A stretch of DNA of 64,000 nucleotides, from contig NZ_LT670817.1 in assembly GCF_900129425.1 (NCBI RefSeq), forward strand, positions 7,130,001 to 7,194,000, read 5' to 3'. Positions 16,924 to 27,608 of this stretch are shown here, piece after piece (the stretch's first letter is position 1; each line of letters opens with the position of its first letter). Position numbers and translations under genes: made by a program. The notes beneath the pieces were generated by a model. That model worked only from the letters and a program-made list of their open reading frames with translations. It had not been told where the DNA came from and ran no database searches. The stretch is from Bradyrhizobium erythrophlei (GTDB lineage Bacteria > Pseudomonadota > Alphaproteobacteria > Rhizobiales > Xanthobacteraceae).

Positions 16924-18117
16924 TCAGGCTCCGAAAATCGAAGTGAGGTCGCGCCACAGCTCGCGCAGCGAGCGTTGATGGCCGGTGTCGATCGAGATCT
17001 TGACGCTCATGCCGGCGCGCAACGCAAGGCCGTCCCGAACCTCGCCGAAGGAAAGCCGCACCGGGATGCGCTGCACCACCTTGACCCAGTTGCCGGTGGC
17101 ATTTTGCGGCGGCAGCAGCGCGAATACCGAGCCACTGGCGGGCGCCAGCGTCGTGACCGTGGCGGCGATGGAGTTGTCCGGATAGGCGTCGACGGTGACC
17201 TGCGCCGGATCGCCTTCCCTGACATAGGTGAGCTCGGTCTCCTTGATGTTGGCCTCGATGTAGAGATCGCGCGTCGACACGAGCGGAAAGGCGGATTGGC
17301 CAGCATTGAGAAAGGCTCCGACCGCGATGCTCTCGACATTATTGGGAATGCCGTCGAACGGCGCGACGATCGAGGTAAGGCGCAGGTTACGCGCCGCGGC
17401 ATCGACAGCCGCCTGCGCCTGCTTCACCGTGGCCTGCTGGTCGACCGGCAGATCCGGATTGCCGCCGAGTTGGGCCAACGCTGCCGCAGCCTCTCGTTGC
17501 AGGCTTGCCAGATTGGCCTTCGCGGTCTGCAGGTCGCGTATCGCGGCGTCGAGGGTGGCCCGCGGCGCCGCACCGGTGTCAAAAAGGTGTTGCTGGCGAT
17601 CGTAATTGGTTTGCGCGTAGTCCAGCGTCGCCCTGGCTTCATCGATTTGTTTGAGCCGCGAGCGATAGGTCTCGATCAGGGTATTGGCCTGGTCGCGGGC
17701 GATGCCGAGCTGGGCTTCGGCATTGGCCAGCGCGATCCGATAGGGCTCGGGGTCGAGGTTGAAGAGAGGATCGTCCTTCGTGACCACGGTGTTCGATTTT
17801 GCCGCGATGGCAAGGACCTGACCCGCGACTTGCGGGCTGATCGAAACATTCACCGCCTGAATATAGGCGTCCTCCTCGGTGACATAGCGGCCGGTCGCCA
17901 GATACACCACCAGCGCTCCGACGACCAATGCCACCGGACCGAGGATCAGCAGCGGCCGGCGCCAGCTTTTCTGCGGCGCAGGCTTGGCACTCCGATCGCC
18001 CGGCACATCTGTCGAGGCAGGATTCGTCCGGTCGATTTGGGGCGATTGGCTTGGGCTCTTGCGGGCAATGCCGGGGTCGGCGGCGTCTGAGATCGTGTCG
18101 AAGCCGCGGTTCCTCAT
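16924..18117 (-). CDS. emrA: HlyD/EmrA family membrane fusion protein
   Basis: A 397-residue periplasmic adaptor with a cytoplasmic N-terminal tail of about 50 residues, one membrane helix (LLILGPVALVVGALVVYLA), then the lipoyl half-motif TEEDAYIQAVNVSISPQVAG, a long helical hairpin (about 120-230, Gln/Ala-rich) and the second lipoyl half with a beta barrel. The motif VNVSISPQVAG..L...D is typical of EmrA. It couples the MFS permease downstream to an outer-membrane factor, none of which is in the window. Start at 18117 has GGAG about 10 bases upstream. Confidence 0.9.
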   Translation of the reverse strand: MRNRGFDTISDAADPGIARKSPSQSPQIDRTNPASTDVPGDRSAKPAPQKSWRRPLLILGPVALVVGALVVYLATGRYVTEEDAYIQAVNVSISPQVAGQVLAIAAKSNTVVTKDDPLFNLDPEPYRIALANAEAQLGIARDQANTLIETYRSRLKQIDEARATLDYAQTNYDRQQHLFDTGAAPRATLDAAIRDLQTAKANLASLQREAAAALAQLGGNPDLPVDQQATVKQAQAAVDAAARNLRLTSIVAPFDGIPNNVESIAVGAFLNAGQSAFPLVSTRDLYIEANIKETELTYVREGDPAQVTVDAYPDNSIAATVTTLAPASGSVFALLPPQNATGNWVKVVQRIPVRLSFGEVRDGLALRAGMSVKISIDTGHQRSLRELWRDLTSIFGA

Positions 18118-18234
18118 TGCATGATATCTCCGCTATTGCGTCCGGCTTTTCCAAACAATCGGCGCATCAAGCCCCGCGCGGTTTGCCGCCGTCCCAGTCC
18201 CTCAACATGTTGCATCGAGCGGATCGTCGACGCC

Positions 18235-18248
18235 TTGACGGGCGTCAT
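18235..18248. promoter_or_regulatory. FNR/FixK-type box
   Basis: TTGACGGGCGTCAT, one mismatch from TTGA-N6-TCAA, centred about 124 bases before the emrA-type start at 18117 on the minus strand. Confidence 0.55.
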
Positions 18249-18357
18249 ATTTGCGGCGCGGGCTCGGCCGATCGGCCTGTCACGGGTTGAGATACCGGCC
18301 GGCCATCTCACTGCCGCAAACTGTGCTATCTTTGGCCGAAAACAGGGGAACCGGAAC

Positions 18358-18549
18358 GTGACACCATTTCTCGCGCGGACATTGAGCTGGGCCGAAGTCG
18401 CCAACGGCACGTCAATCGTTTTCGATCTCAGGATAACCGCCCTCGATGGAGAAGCGGAGGCGGAGACGCGAGGTCGTTTTGTTGCGGAAACGATTAGGGT
18501 TGTCCGAGCATTCCTTCTGGAACAGGGTGTCCGTGTCCCGCCGACGTGA
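18358..18549 (+). CDS. Possible small protein
   Basis: A 63-codon frame from a GTG preceded by GGGGAACC. The product is compact: LARTLSWAEVANGTSIVFDL, then ALDGEAEAETRGRFVAETIR and a helical end. Composition is protein-like and no stronger frame overlaps it. No family is recognised and the start is uncertain, so it could be spurious. Confidence 0.3.
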   Translation: MTPFLARTLSWAEVANGTSIVFDLRITALDGEAEAETRGRFVAETIRVVRAFLLEQGVRVPPT

Positions 18550-18711
18550 TCGGCGGCAATACGAACGGTCGCCACGAAAAAGCGCGAAACGTGAGCGGAA
18601 AATTGAGCCTCGTCAATGCGCGCGGTCTTTGGATTTGCAAAATAAGATATGCGATAGCTACCCCACCCCCTGCTGTCGCTGCCCTTCCCCGGGGCGTTTC
18701 CTCCCTGACTT

Positions 18712-18743
18712 GGACCGTCGGCGAAAGCCGCGCGGTCCTTTTT
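18712..18743 (+). terminator. Intrinsic terminator
   Basis: GGACCG (18712-18717) pairs with CGGTCC (18733-18738), the loop region can extend the stem (CGGC-GAAA-GCCG), and a T-run follows at once. This is a strong plus-strand terminator form. It lies in the gene-poor interval 18118-18907 and may end the transcript of the small frame at 18358-18549 or of an unseen small RNA. Confidence 0.65.
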
Positions 18744-18907
18744 CTTGGAAAACAGATTGCTAGAAAAAAGCGAAAGCAGGTTTCGGAGATTGAGCAATTT
18801 TGAACAGCGAGCCGATAGCCGGAACGGCATACTGTCGCGTTACCGCTCGGCCCTCAGGGCATGCGCGGTGATCAAGAGTGTTCCACTGACGCCTGTTCGA
18901 AGGAGGC

Positions 18908-19120
18908 ATGATGCCCCAACCTCAACTGCTGTCGTCCATCGTTCCGCTCGCGGCGATCGAATGTCCTGCCTGTCCGAAGTGCCAGGCTCAGATGATGCTC
19001 GCCCGCATCGTGCCGGCATTTTCGGGCACCGACCTGCATACCTTTGAGTGCACCCTGTGCAATCACGTCCTGAAGAAGCTCGGCGCGTGTGAGGACTGGC
19101 GCGGCCCGCGGCGGTGCTGA
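18908..19120 (+). CDS. Small zinc-ribbon-like protein
   Basis: A 70-residue protein with two CxxC knuckles: CPACPKCQ near residue 19 and CTLCNHV near residue 48. A single zinc ribbon is the likely fold. AGGAGG at 18901-18906 is so close to the first ATG (18908) that the second ATG (18911) may be the true start. Proteins of this size and pattern are frequent in rhizobia as unknowns. It is convergent with the AI-2E family gene; the stop codons are about 20 bases apart. The function is unknown; binding of nucleic acid or protein are both possible. Confidence 0.7.
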   Translation: MMPQPQLLSSIVPLAAIECPACPKCQAQMMLARIVPAFSGTDLHTFECTLCNHVLKKLGACEDWRGPRRC

Positions 19121-19139
19121 CCATCAGGCGCGGGATCGG

Positions 19140-20261
19140 TCAATCCTCGCCGCCGATCCATTCGCGCCAGATGGTCAGCAACGCCGCCATGATTACGGGA
19201 CCGAGGAACAGGCCAAGCAATCCGAACGATTGCATCCCGCCGATAATTCCGATCAGCACCAGCAGGAACGGTAGTCGCGCGGCACCTCCGATCAGTGCCG
19301 GCTGAACGAGATTTTCGCCGATCAGCAATGTCGCCGCGCCGAAGCCGGCAAGACCGGCAGCCACCCACCAGGTGCCGCCATGAATGAGCAGGATCAACAC
19401 CGCCGCAGCCAGCGCCGCCCACGCACCGAGCGGTACCATCGCCAGCACCATCGTCAACACCGTGAACAGCAGCGGATGTGGCACGCCTGTCAGGACATAG
19501 GCAACGCCTATCACGGCGCCCTTCACGATCGCGGCGGCCACCGTCCCGCTCACCGTGGCGCGGATGGCGTCGGCGATCTTTCTGACCAGGCGCTGGCCGG
19601 GACGCCCGAGCAGGTGGCCGGCAGTGGCCAGTGCGCGATCCGCCAGCCAGGCGCCATCGCGAAGCACCAGGAATAGCGCGACCAACGTAAACGCGAAAAG
19701 AACCAGCCGGTGCAGCAACGCGCCCCCGAGGGTGCTGGTCCATGCCGTGATATTTTCGGTGTTCACGCCGCGAAGCCAGTCGATCAGAACCTCCGGGTCG
19801 CCGAGGTTGGTCCGCCACCACAGATCAAGATACTCGCCGGCAATCGGCAATCGTGCGAGCCAGGCCGGAACCGGGATTCCGCTCTGCTGCAGTTTATTGA
19901 GCGAGTGAGCAAAAGCATCGCTGCCCTGCGCGATCTGATGCACCGCCAATGCGATCGGCACCAACAAAACCAGGCCGGTCAGAAATGTAAACAACAGTGG
20001 CGCCACGGCCCGCGAACGGCCGCCAAGGACGGAAATCGCGCACCGTATGTAGATCGGCCAGACCGCGATGGCGATCACCACCGCCCAGGTCAGTGCCACC
20101 AAGAAATCGCGTGCGACCCAGGCCGCCAGCAACACGACCAGGATTGCAATCGCAACGCGCGCCACGGTGCGCGCGCGTGAATCGAACGGCAACGCTGCCT
20201 TCTCAGGGGGCCGAAGCCCCCTGCCACCATCGTTCGACCCTAGTCCCGCATGCCGCAACAT
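19140..20261 (-). CDS. AI-2E family transporter (PerM-like)
   Basis: A 373-residue membrane protein with about eight helices. It starts after a Pro-rich N-terminus and shows the family features: paired helices at 35-75, a long amphipathic periplasmic region (about 110-170), and the C-terminal block GVPHPLLFTVLTMVLAMVPLG followed by ENLVQPALIGGAARLPFLLV and GLFLGPVIMA. Members have been linked to autoinducer-2 export and to sodium-proton exchange, so the substrate is open. Two FixK-type boxes lie in the shared region with the divergent gene at 20459. Ribosome binding site before 20261 is weak. Confidence 0.88.
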   Translation of the reverse strand: MLRHAGLGSNDGGRGLRPPEKAALPFDSRARTVARVAIAILVVLLAAWVARDFLVALTWAVVIAIAVWPIYIRCAISVLGGRSRAVAPLLFTFLTGLVLLVPIALAVHQIAQGSDAFAHSLNKLQQSGIPVPAWLARLPIAGEYLDLWWRTNLGDPEVLIDWLRGVNTENITAWTSTLGGALLHRLVLFAFTLVALFLVLRDGAWLADRALATAGHLLGRPGQRLVRKIADAIRATVSGTVAAAIVKGAVIGVAYVLTGVPHPLLFTVLTMVLAMVPLGAWAALAAAVLILLIHGGTWWVAAGLAGFGAATLLIGENLVQPALIGGAARLPFLLVLIGIIGGMQSFGLLGLFLGPVIMAALLTIWREWIGGED

Positions 20262-20347
20262 TGTCAGTCAGGCCCCCGATCGCGCCGACACATTCATTTC
20301 CGTCGCATCGTCGGTCAGCAGCAGAGGCTACGCTGCATCGGAGCGCG

Positions 20348-20361
20348 TTGATGGCAATCAA
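20348..20361. promoter_or_regulatory. FNR/FixK-type box, perfect
   Basis: TTGATGGCAATCAA is a perfect TTGAT-N4-ATCAA anaerobox between divergent genes, centred about 104 bases before 20459 and about 93 bases before 20261. It could serve both directions. Confidence 0.7.
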
Positions 20362-20393
20362 CAAGCCAGGCCCCGCGATAAAGACGTATCGTC

Positions 20394-20407
20394 TTGACAA
20401 TCATCAT
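20394..20407. promoter_or_regulatory. FNR/FixK-type half-matched box
   Basis: TTGACAATCATCAT has a perfect left half and one mismatch in the right half. Its centre is about 58 bases before the start at 20459 and 46 bases from the perfect box at 20348, giving a tandem arrangement. Confidence 0.5.
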
Positions 20408-20458
20408 GGTGCGCCCGGCCAATCCGACGTTGATTGATCGAAGGAGATATTCGAGATC

Positions 20459-20935
20459 ATGGACATGTCGGCTGAACTGGTTGACCTCAATCGCATCGTG
20501 TTGAACCTTGCCCGCTCCAGGGAATTTCCCGGCGGCTCGTCGCGCCATGGCTACGACTTTATTGCGCCGCTCGACTCCCAGGGACGCATCGACCCGTTGC
20601 TCTGGAAGAAGTATCGCAACTACTGCCGCGTTCGGCGATTTTGGGCAGGCGAGGAGGACGAGATCGGTCGTCTGGTCCACAAGCCCGGTGGCGCCGAGCA
20701 CGCCCGCTGGGTGTTCGACTACAATCCAGATGCAGACGACGACGATGAGGCCGGCTACAAATTCGGCGTACATGCGTTTTTGCCGGGCGAGTATGTTTCC
20801 ATCAGCGGACATGACGGCAAGCGGCAGACGTTTCGCGTCGTGACGGTCGATCCTGTCGTGCTGTCGATGGCCCTGATCAAGTCCTTCGAACTGGAAATCA
20901 AGGCGCGATCCTTGACCGCCGTCAACGACAGATAG
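20459..20935 (+). CDS. Conserved-type hypothetical protein
   Basis: A 158-residue soluble protein with no signal peptide. It is charged, with an acidic patch YNPDADDDDEAGYKFG in the middle, and ends in what looks like a small beta barrel: FLPGEYVSISGHDGKRQTF, then RVVTVDPV. AGGAGA stands 10 bases before the ATG. It precedes a UspA gene by 46 bases on the same strand, so the two probably share the tandem FixK-type promoter. I recognise no named domain; it is one of the island's unknowns likely to be co-regulated with stress proteins. Confidence 0.72.
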   Translation: MDMSAELVDLNRIVLNLARSREFPGGSSRHGYDFIAPLDSQGRIDPLLWKKYRNYCRVRRFWAGEEDEIGRLVHKPGGAEHARWVFDYNPDADDDDEAGYKFGVHAFLPGEYVSISGHDGKRQTFRVVTVDPVVLSMALIKSFELEIKARSLTAVNDR

Positions 20936-20981
20936 CGTTGCGGCAGCAGCGTGTCGCACATTGGCTGGAGGTGAGGTCGCC

Positions 20982-21815
20982 ATGATCAAGGACGTGATGG
21001 TTCGGCTGGACGGCACGCCGGCAGACGATGTTCGGCTTGCAGCCGTCGGCCAGATCGCCGAAATCTTCGACAGTCATATTACCGGGCTGCTCTTCAACGG
21101 GCTGCCGCCGCTTGTCCCTGACGGGTTCAATGGCGCCGATGCCAATGAGGTTACCAGACTGCTGGATGCCGCGAGGCAGGCGGGCGACGCCATCGAAGCC
21201 ACGGTGTTGCAGCGCTTGGCGGAACTGCCACATCCTGCCAATTTGCGCCGGTTCGATGTGGTCGACGACGGCGATGCTTCCGATACCGCATTGCAGATGG
21301 CGCGCGCCGCCGACACCTTCGTGGCGCTTCGGCCGAACGGCCGAGTGAGCGAACCCGAAGGCCTGGTTGAGAACCTGCTGTTCGGCGCCGGGCGTCATCT
21401 GTTTCTCGTGCCAGACGAGCTTAAGCCGATCACACCGTTCGAAACCGTCATTGTGGCGTGGAATGGAAGCCGGGAGTCGGCACGCGCGCTTGCAGAAGCC
21501 GTCCCCTATCTGCATGAGGCAAGGAAGGTCGTCGTTCTCGTCGTCGAAGGCCTGCATCCAACGGAAGCGGAGGCGCTGATGGGCAATGACGTTGTGCATC
21601 ACCTCCGGCATCACGGAATCAACGCCATCAAATATCGCGCCGTCGGCCAGGAGGACGAGATTGCCGACGCGCTGATCGAAGAATGTCGCAAGCTCGATGC
21701 CAACCTGCTGGTGATGGGCAGCTACGGACATTCGCGTCTGCATGAATTGTTGCCGGGCAGCACGACCGATCGAATGCTGCGTCAGTCGCCGTTCCCGCTG
21801 CTGGTCGCGCACTAG
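20982..21815 (+). CDS. Universal stress protein, tandem UspA domains
   Basis: A 277-residue protein with two UspA domains: a degenerate N-terminal domain starting MIKDVMVRLDG and a C-terminal domain that keeps the ATP-binding motif GSYGHSRLHELLPGSTT (G-2x-G-9x-G-S/T). The start at 20982 is chosen because GGAGGTGAGG lies ahead and the first domain begins there. Such proteins bind ATP and are induced on growth arrest, hypoxia or respiratory stress. It is closest in the window to the UspA at 58021-58836 (same RLAAV.DIA opening and RSAD.F..LRPN block). Likely transcribed with the unknown gene at 20459. Confidence 0.9.
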   Translation: MIKDVMVRLDGTPADDVRLAAVGQIAEIFDSHITGLLFNGLPPLVPDGFNGADANEVTRLLDAARQAGDAIEATVLQRLAELPHPANLRRFDVVDDGDASDTALQMARAADTFVALRPNGRVSEPEGLVENLLFGAGRHLFLVPDELKPITPFETVIVAWNGSRESARALAEAVPYLHEARKVVVLVVEGLHPTEAEALMGNDVVHHLRHHGINAIKYRAVGQEDEIADALIEECRKLDANLLVMGSYGHSRLHELLPGSTTDRMLRQSPFPLLVAH

Positions 21816-21846
21816 GATGCATTGCGGCCGCCATCCCGGCGAAGGA

Positions 21847-21860
21847 TTGACGGTCGTCAA
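21847..21860. promoter_or_regulatory. FNR/FixK-type box
   Basis: TTGACGGTCGTCAA, exact TTGA-N6-TCAA, centred about 121 bases before the Hsp20-like start at 21975. Confidence 0.7.
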
Positions 21861-21974
21861 GGTGACGAGATCAACCGCATCATAGGGTTAGGTCGAACAA
21901 CCTGGTTGAGTGTCAGCCGGACGCTAAAAGGCTTGCCGTGCCGGGGGCTTGGCGCCGACTCAGGAACAGGTATC

Positions 21975-22376
21975 ATGGCCGCAGCCGATCCAAGAACCCT
22001 GATGTGGAGCACGGCCTGCGAGATGATTGATCGCGCCGAGCGACTGCATCGTCAATTCTTCCAGCCGATCGCCGCGCCGATACCGGAGCTGAGCTGGGAA
22101 CCGCCGATCGATATCGCAGAGACCGATTCCGAAATTCTGATCACCGTCGCCCTTCTTGGGGTCGACCGGGACGCCATGAAAGTCACGGTCGATGCCGACG
22201 GGGTTTCGGTCGTTGGTTTCCGTCGCCCGAGTGCAATCCCGCGCGGCAGCCGCGTTCACCGTCTCGAAATCCCCTACGGCAAATTCGAACGCCGGGTACG
22301 CGTTCCGGCGGCGCGGCTCCAGCTCGACCGATCCGAACTAGCCAATGGCTGCCTGACGTTAAAATTCTCCAAATAG
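21975..22376 (+). CDS. Hsp20/alpha-crystallin family small heat-shock protein
   Basis: A 133-residue protein whose core is an alpha-crystallin domain: PPIDIAETDSEILITVALLG, then VTVDADGVSVVGFRR, RLEIPYGKFERRVRVP and a closing GCLTLKFSK. It lacks the C-terminal I-x-I tail that helps larger sHsps assemble, so it may form small oligomers. The ATG at 21975 has only a weak ribosome binding site. The stop is 22 bases before lon, and the pair likely forms one unit: holdase and protease for damaged proteins, under the box at 21847. Confidence 0.82.
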   Translation: MAAADPRTLMWSTACEMIDRAERLHRQFFQPIAAPIPELSWEPPIDIAETDSEILITVALLGVDRDAMKVTVDADGVSVVGFRRPSAIPRGSRVHRLEIPYGKFERRVRVPAARLQLDRSELANGCLTLKFSK

Positions 22377-22398
22377 CCTTTGATGGAAGGGCGGACCG

Positions 22399-24837
<2,439 letters not shown>

Positions 24838-24875
24838 TCGCTTCAAGCCGCCGTCGAGCATTTTATCCAATGAAA

Positions 24876-24889
24876 TTGACCAACGTCAG
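24876..24889. promoter_or_regulatory. FNR/FixK-type box, one mismatch
   Basis: TTGACCAACGTCAG has a perfect left half and one mismatch at the last base. Its centre lies about 109 bases before the ATG at 24992. Confidence 0.5.
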
Positions 24890-24991
24890 CGCCGCGGCCG
24901 GCAACCACGTCCATGAAGCCGAACGTCTCACCGTGAGATCCATGTCATGCTCGATCGCACCCGCAATCTTCTTAACCGCAGCCATCACGCG

Positions 24992-25966
24992 ATGCACGTG
25001 CCCCGCACTATGTTCGCTGCCGCCATCGACCGCTTCGGTGGGCCCGAGGTGATCACCGCTCATGCTTTGCCGGTCCCGGAAGTCGATGCCGGCGAAGTCT
25101 TGATCGCCGTCGACACCGCCGGCGTCGGCCGATGGGACGCGGATGTCCGGGAAGGATTTTTTGCGTCCCGCAAGCCGCATTTTCCACTGGTTCTCGGCTA
25201 TGACGGCGCCGGCATCATCGCAAAAGTCGGCTCGCGGGTGCGGCGGCTGAAGGTCGGCGACGAAGTCTATTCCTACAATTGGGAGAATCCGAAAGGCGGC
25301 TTCTACGCCGAATATGTCGCGGTGCCCGCCGACAAGGTCGCGCCGATCCCCAAACGGCTGGATCTGCGCCATGCCGGCGCGATCCCGATCACGGGCTTGA
25401 CCGCGCTGCAGGGCATTGACGATGCGCTGGGTTTGAAAAAGGGCGAGACCATCATCATTCACGGCGCCTCGGGAGGCGTGGGGACGCTTGCGGTCCAATT
25501 CGCTAGGCTCCGCGGCGCCAAGGTGTTTGCGACCGCATCGGGCAAGGAAGGGCTAGAACTGGTGCGGGAAATGGGCGCACACAACGTTGTCGACGGCAAA
25601 CGCGTCGATATCGACGACCAGGCGCGCCGTTTTGCCCCTGACGGCGTCGACGCCGTGCTGGCGCTCGCCGGTGGCGATGCGCTGGAGAAATGCCTGAACG
25701 CGCTTCGGCCCGGCGGCCGGGTGGCGCACCCGAACGGCGTCGAGCCCGCGCCAAAAAAGCGGCGCGGCATGAAACTGATCCGCTACGATGGCATCTCAGG
25801 CGTTCGCGAATTCGAGCGCCTGAATGCGGCGGTCCAGGCCGCCAGGCTCAGGGTTCCAATCGCCGAATGTTATCCCCTCCCCCGGGCCTCCAAGGCGCAT
25901 GAGCGCATCGCCGAGGGTCATGTGGTCGGAAAAATCATCCTTGCTGTACATGATCGTAGTGCCTGA
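24992..25966 (+). CDS. Zinc-type alcohol dehydrogenase-like quinone oxidoreductase
   Basis: A 324-residue MDR-superfamily enzyme: GroES-like domain (FPLVLGYDGAGIIAKVGS, FKVGDEVY-like VGDEVYSYN) and a Rossmann fold with IIHGASGGVGTLAVQFARL. The catalytic-zinc cysteines are absent, so it belongs to the zinc-free quinone oxidoreductase/enoyl reductase group that reduces quinones or alpha,beta-unsaturated carbonyls with NADPH. The start is uncertain: ATGs lie at 24947, 24992 and 25010, the family homology begins at the last (MFAAAIDRFGG). It fits the island's redox-detoxification theme. Confidence 0.85.
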   Translation: MHVPRTMFAAAIDRFGGPEVITAHALPVPEVDAGEVLIAVDTAGVGRWDADVREGFFASRKPHFPLVLGYDGAGIIAKVGSRVRRLKVGDEVYSYNWENPKGGFYAEYVAVPADKVAPIPKRLDLRHAGAIPITGLTALQGIDDALGLKKGETIIIHGASGGVGTLAVQFARLRGAKVFATASGKEGLELVREMGAHNVVDGKRVDIDDQARRFAPDGVDAVLALAGGDALEKCLNALRPGGRVAHPNGVEPAPKKRRGMKLIRYDGISGVREFERLNAAVQAARLRVPIAECYPLPRASKAHERIAEGHVVGKIILAVHDRSA

Positions 25967-26025
25967 TCGCGAGTGATCCGCAATTGGCATATCCGATCGC
26001 GAGTGACCGAAGCGGGAAGACCGGG

Positions 26026-26256
26026 TCAAGCCGCTTGTCGAGATCGAAGCCGGCCAGAAGGTATCCGCTGGCGATCAGGCCCACGAATGTTTTGTGACAA
26101 TGTAGGCTGGCTGTCGTAGGGCCTCCGGCCGCAATTGTCCCGGAACATTTCCGCGAGGGCCAGGATAGCTCTTTTCCCGTCGTGAGACTGAGTTTCGGCA
26201 ATTTTCAGAATGGATTCATAGCATTCGTCCAGCAAACTCTCGGACATCCGGGCCAT
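26026..26256 (-). CDS. Possible small protein
   Basis: A 76-codon frame with a helical N-terminal half (ESLLDECYESILKIAETQSH, then ILALAEMFRDNCG) that looks protein-like; the remainder is Arg/Ser/Gln-rich and may be out of register. An adjacent minus frame (25935-26201) reads LIASGYLLAGFDLDKRL, so a frameshifted gene across 25950-26256 is possible. No family is recognised. The interval 25967-26594 otherwise contains only the box at 26482. Confidence 0.3.
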   Translation of the reverse strand: MARMSESLLDECYESILKIAETQSHDGKRAILALAEMFRDNCGRRPYDSQPTLSQNIRGPDRQRIPSGRLRSRQAA

Positions 26257-26481
26257 CCCTACGCGCTACGTCGCCGCCACTTGGGTATGAAGCTTGGCGA
26301 TGCCATTGGTTCCCAATATTTTTGCCGGTGGCGCTGCAAAAATCATACTGGCCATCTGTGGACCCGGTCCGACTGAAAAATTGTGTTCGGACGGAACCGC
26401 ATTAGATCACTATTTGACTTTCGGGACGCGGCAGAAATCCTCGGATCGCTTGGCCCATCAGGGGCCTGGACCGAAGCGTTG

Positions 26482-26495
26482 TTGACGGGCGTCAA
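26482..26495. promoter_or_regulatory. FNR/FixK-type box
   Basis: TTGACGGGCGTCAA, exact TTGA-N6-TCAA, centred about 106 bases before the hdeD-like start at 26595. Confidence 0.7.
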
Positions 26496-26594
26496 CGCAC
26501 CAAATTGTAGCGCTGCATTAAGTACAACTCACCGCAAACGAGCGGATTAGAGATTTCATCAAGCCGGCAACCCGGTTGCGGTTGGGAGCATGCC

Positions 26595-27215
26595 ATGGCC
26601 AGCACCACATTCAATCCCGCCTCTGACGTTCGATCAAATCCGGCGGCACAGACGCTCGTTCAAAACTGGTGGCTATTCGCGCTGCGAGGCGTTCTCGGCA
26701 TCATCTTCGGATGCATCGCGCTGATCTTTCCCGGCCCGACAATACTGTCGTTGGTGATCTTCTTCTCGGCCTATATGCTGGTCGATGGCGTCTTCGCAAT
26801 TATCTCGGCTGTGCGGGCGATCCGCCGCAAGCAGGACCGCTGGGGATTGCTGATATTCGAAGGTCTGCTCAATATCGTCGTGGGCATCGCCGCTTTTCTC
26901 TGGCCGGGCCTTACCGTTGTTGTGTTCGTCTGGCTGATTGCTGCATGGGCGATTGTCTCGGGTGGACTGATGACGGCCGCTGGCTTCCAGTTGAACATCG
27001 ATCATGGCCGGTGGTGGCTGGTTCTGAGTGGGCTGCTGTCTCTTGCGTATGGCGTTCTCCTTATCATCATGCCGTTGATCGGCGCGATTGTGCTCACCTG
27101 GTGGCTGGGAGCCTACGCCCTCGTTTTCGGCGTCGCGCTGGTGGTGTTCTCGTTCAAGCTTCGGTCGCGACGGCATGAACTGAGCAGCCCGACCGCGGTC
27201 GGAATGGCCGCTTGA
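26595..27215 (+). CDS. HdeD family (DUF308) membrane protein
   Basis: A 206-residue membrane protein with six helices arranged as DUF308 repeats: WWLFALRGVLGIIFGCIALIF, then WGLLIFEGLLNIVVGIAAFL and WWLVLSGLLSLAYGVLLI. The repeated W-x-L-x-x-x-G-x-x-x-x-x-x-G is the family signature. HdeD is linked to acid resistance at high cell density in E. coli; the mechanism is unknown. GGGAG stands 6 bases before the ATG. A strong hairpin follows at 27254-27279. Confidence 0.88.
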   Translation: MASTTFNPASDVRSNPAAQTLVQNWWLFALRGVLGIIFGCIALIFPGPTILSLVIFFSAYMLVDGVFAIISAVRAIRRKQDRWGLLIFEGLLNIVVGIAAFLWPGLTVVVFVWLIAAWAIVSGGLMTAAGFQLNIDHGRWWLVLSGLLSLAYGVLLIIMPLIGAIVLTWWLGAYALVFGVALVVFSFKLRSRRHELSSPTAVGMAA

Positions 27216-27220
27216 AGTCG

Positions 27221-27442
27221 ATGACGTCCAGGGCATCGCATCATCGAAGTCAAAAAGGCCGGGCCAATGCCCGGCCTTTGCAAGACAGTGAAACGATCGC
27301 AAGCACCGACGACGAAATCCTCGAAAGCCTGATCGATACCTTTCCAGCGAGCGACCCGCCAGCCTGGGTTGCGCTGGCCCGTGTCGGCATTCCCAAACGA
27401 AAACCGACATCGCGGCGGGCTCGAAAACCACGACATCTATGA
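27221..27442 (+). CDS. Small hypothetical protein with an IDTFPASDPPAW motif
   Basis: A 73-residue product whose C-terminal half, DDEILESLIDTFPASDPPAW, is a pattern I recall from short rhizobial unknowns; the remainder is basic and low complexity. The ATG at 27221 gives the longest form, but a terminator-like hairpin lies inside its first third, so a shorter form from a TTG at 27278 is possible. Not assignable to a function. Confidence 0.5.
   Translation: MTSRASHHRSQKGRANARPLQDSETIASTDDEILESLIDTFPASDPPAWVALARVGIPKRKPTSRRARKPRHL
27254..27279 (+). terminator. Strong hairpin after hdeD-like gene
   Basis: AAAGGCCGGGC-CAAT-GCCCGGCCTTT is a perfect 11-bp stem with a tetraloop, 38 bases after the hdeD-like stop, ending in TTT on either strand. 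It likely terminates transcription, which would separate hdeD from the kinase gene. Confidence 0.6.
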
Positions 27443-27608
27443 TCGAACAAGCATTACATGGTCACCTTCAAATTGTGCCTTCGGCAGTAGCCGATTCTTG
27501 GCGCGAACACCCCGTCGCCATGCGACGAAAGCCAGTTTGGCGTTGCCAACACCGCAAGATAGGTATCCAATTCGTCCGGGCAGCGCCAGCTAGTTCGGGG
27601 CGCAAGCA

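Noticed and set aside
16819..18090. 423-codon plus-strand frame opposite the EmrA-type gene
   Set aside because: Antisense shadow; the minus-strand HlyD protein has full domain support.
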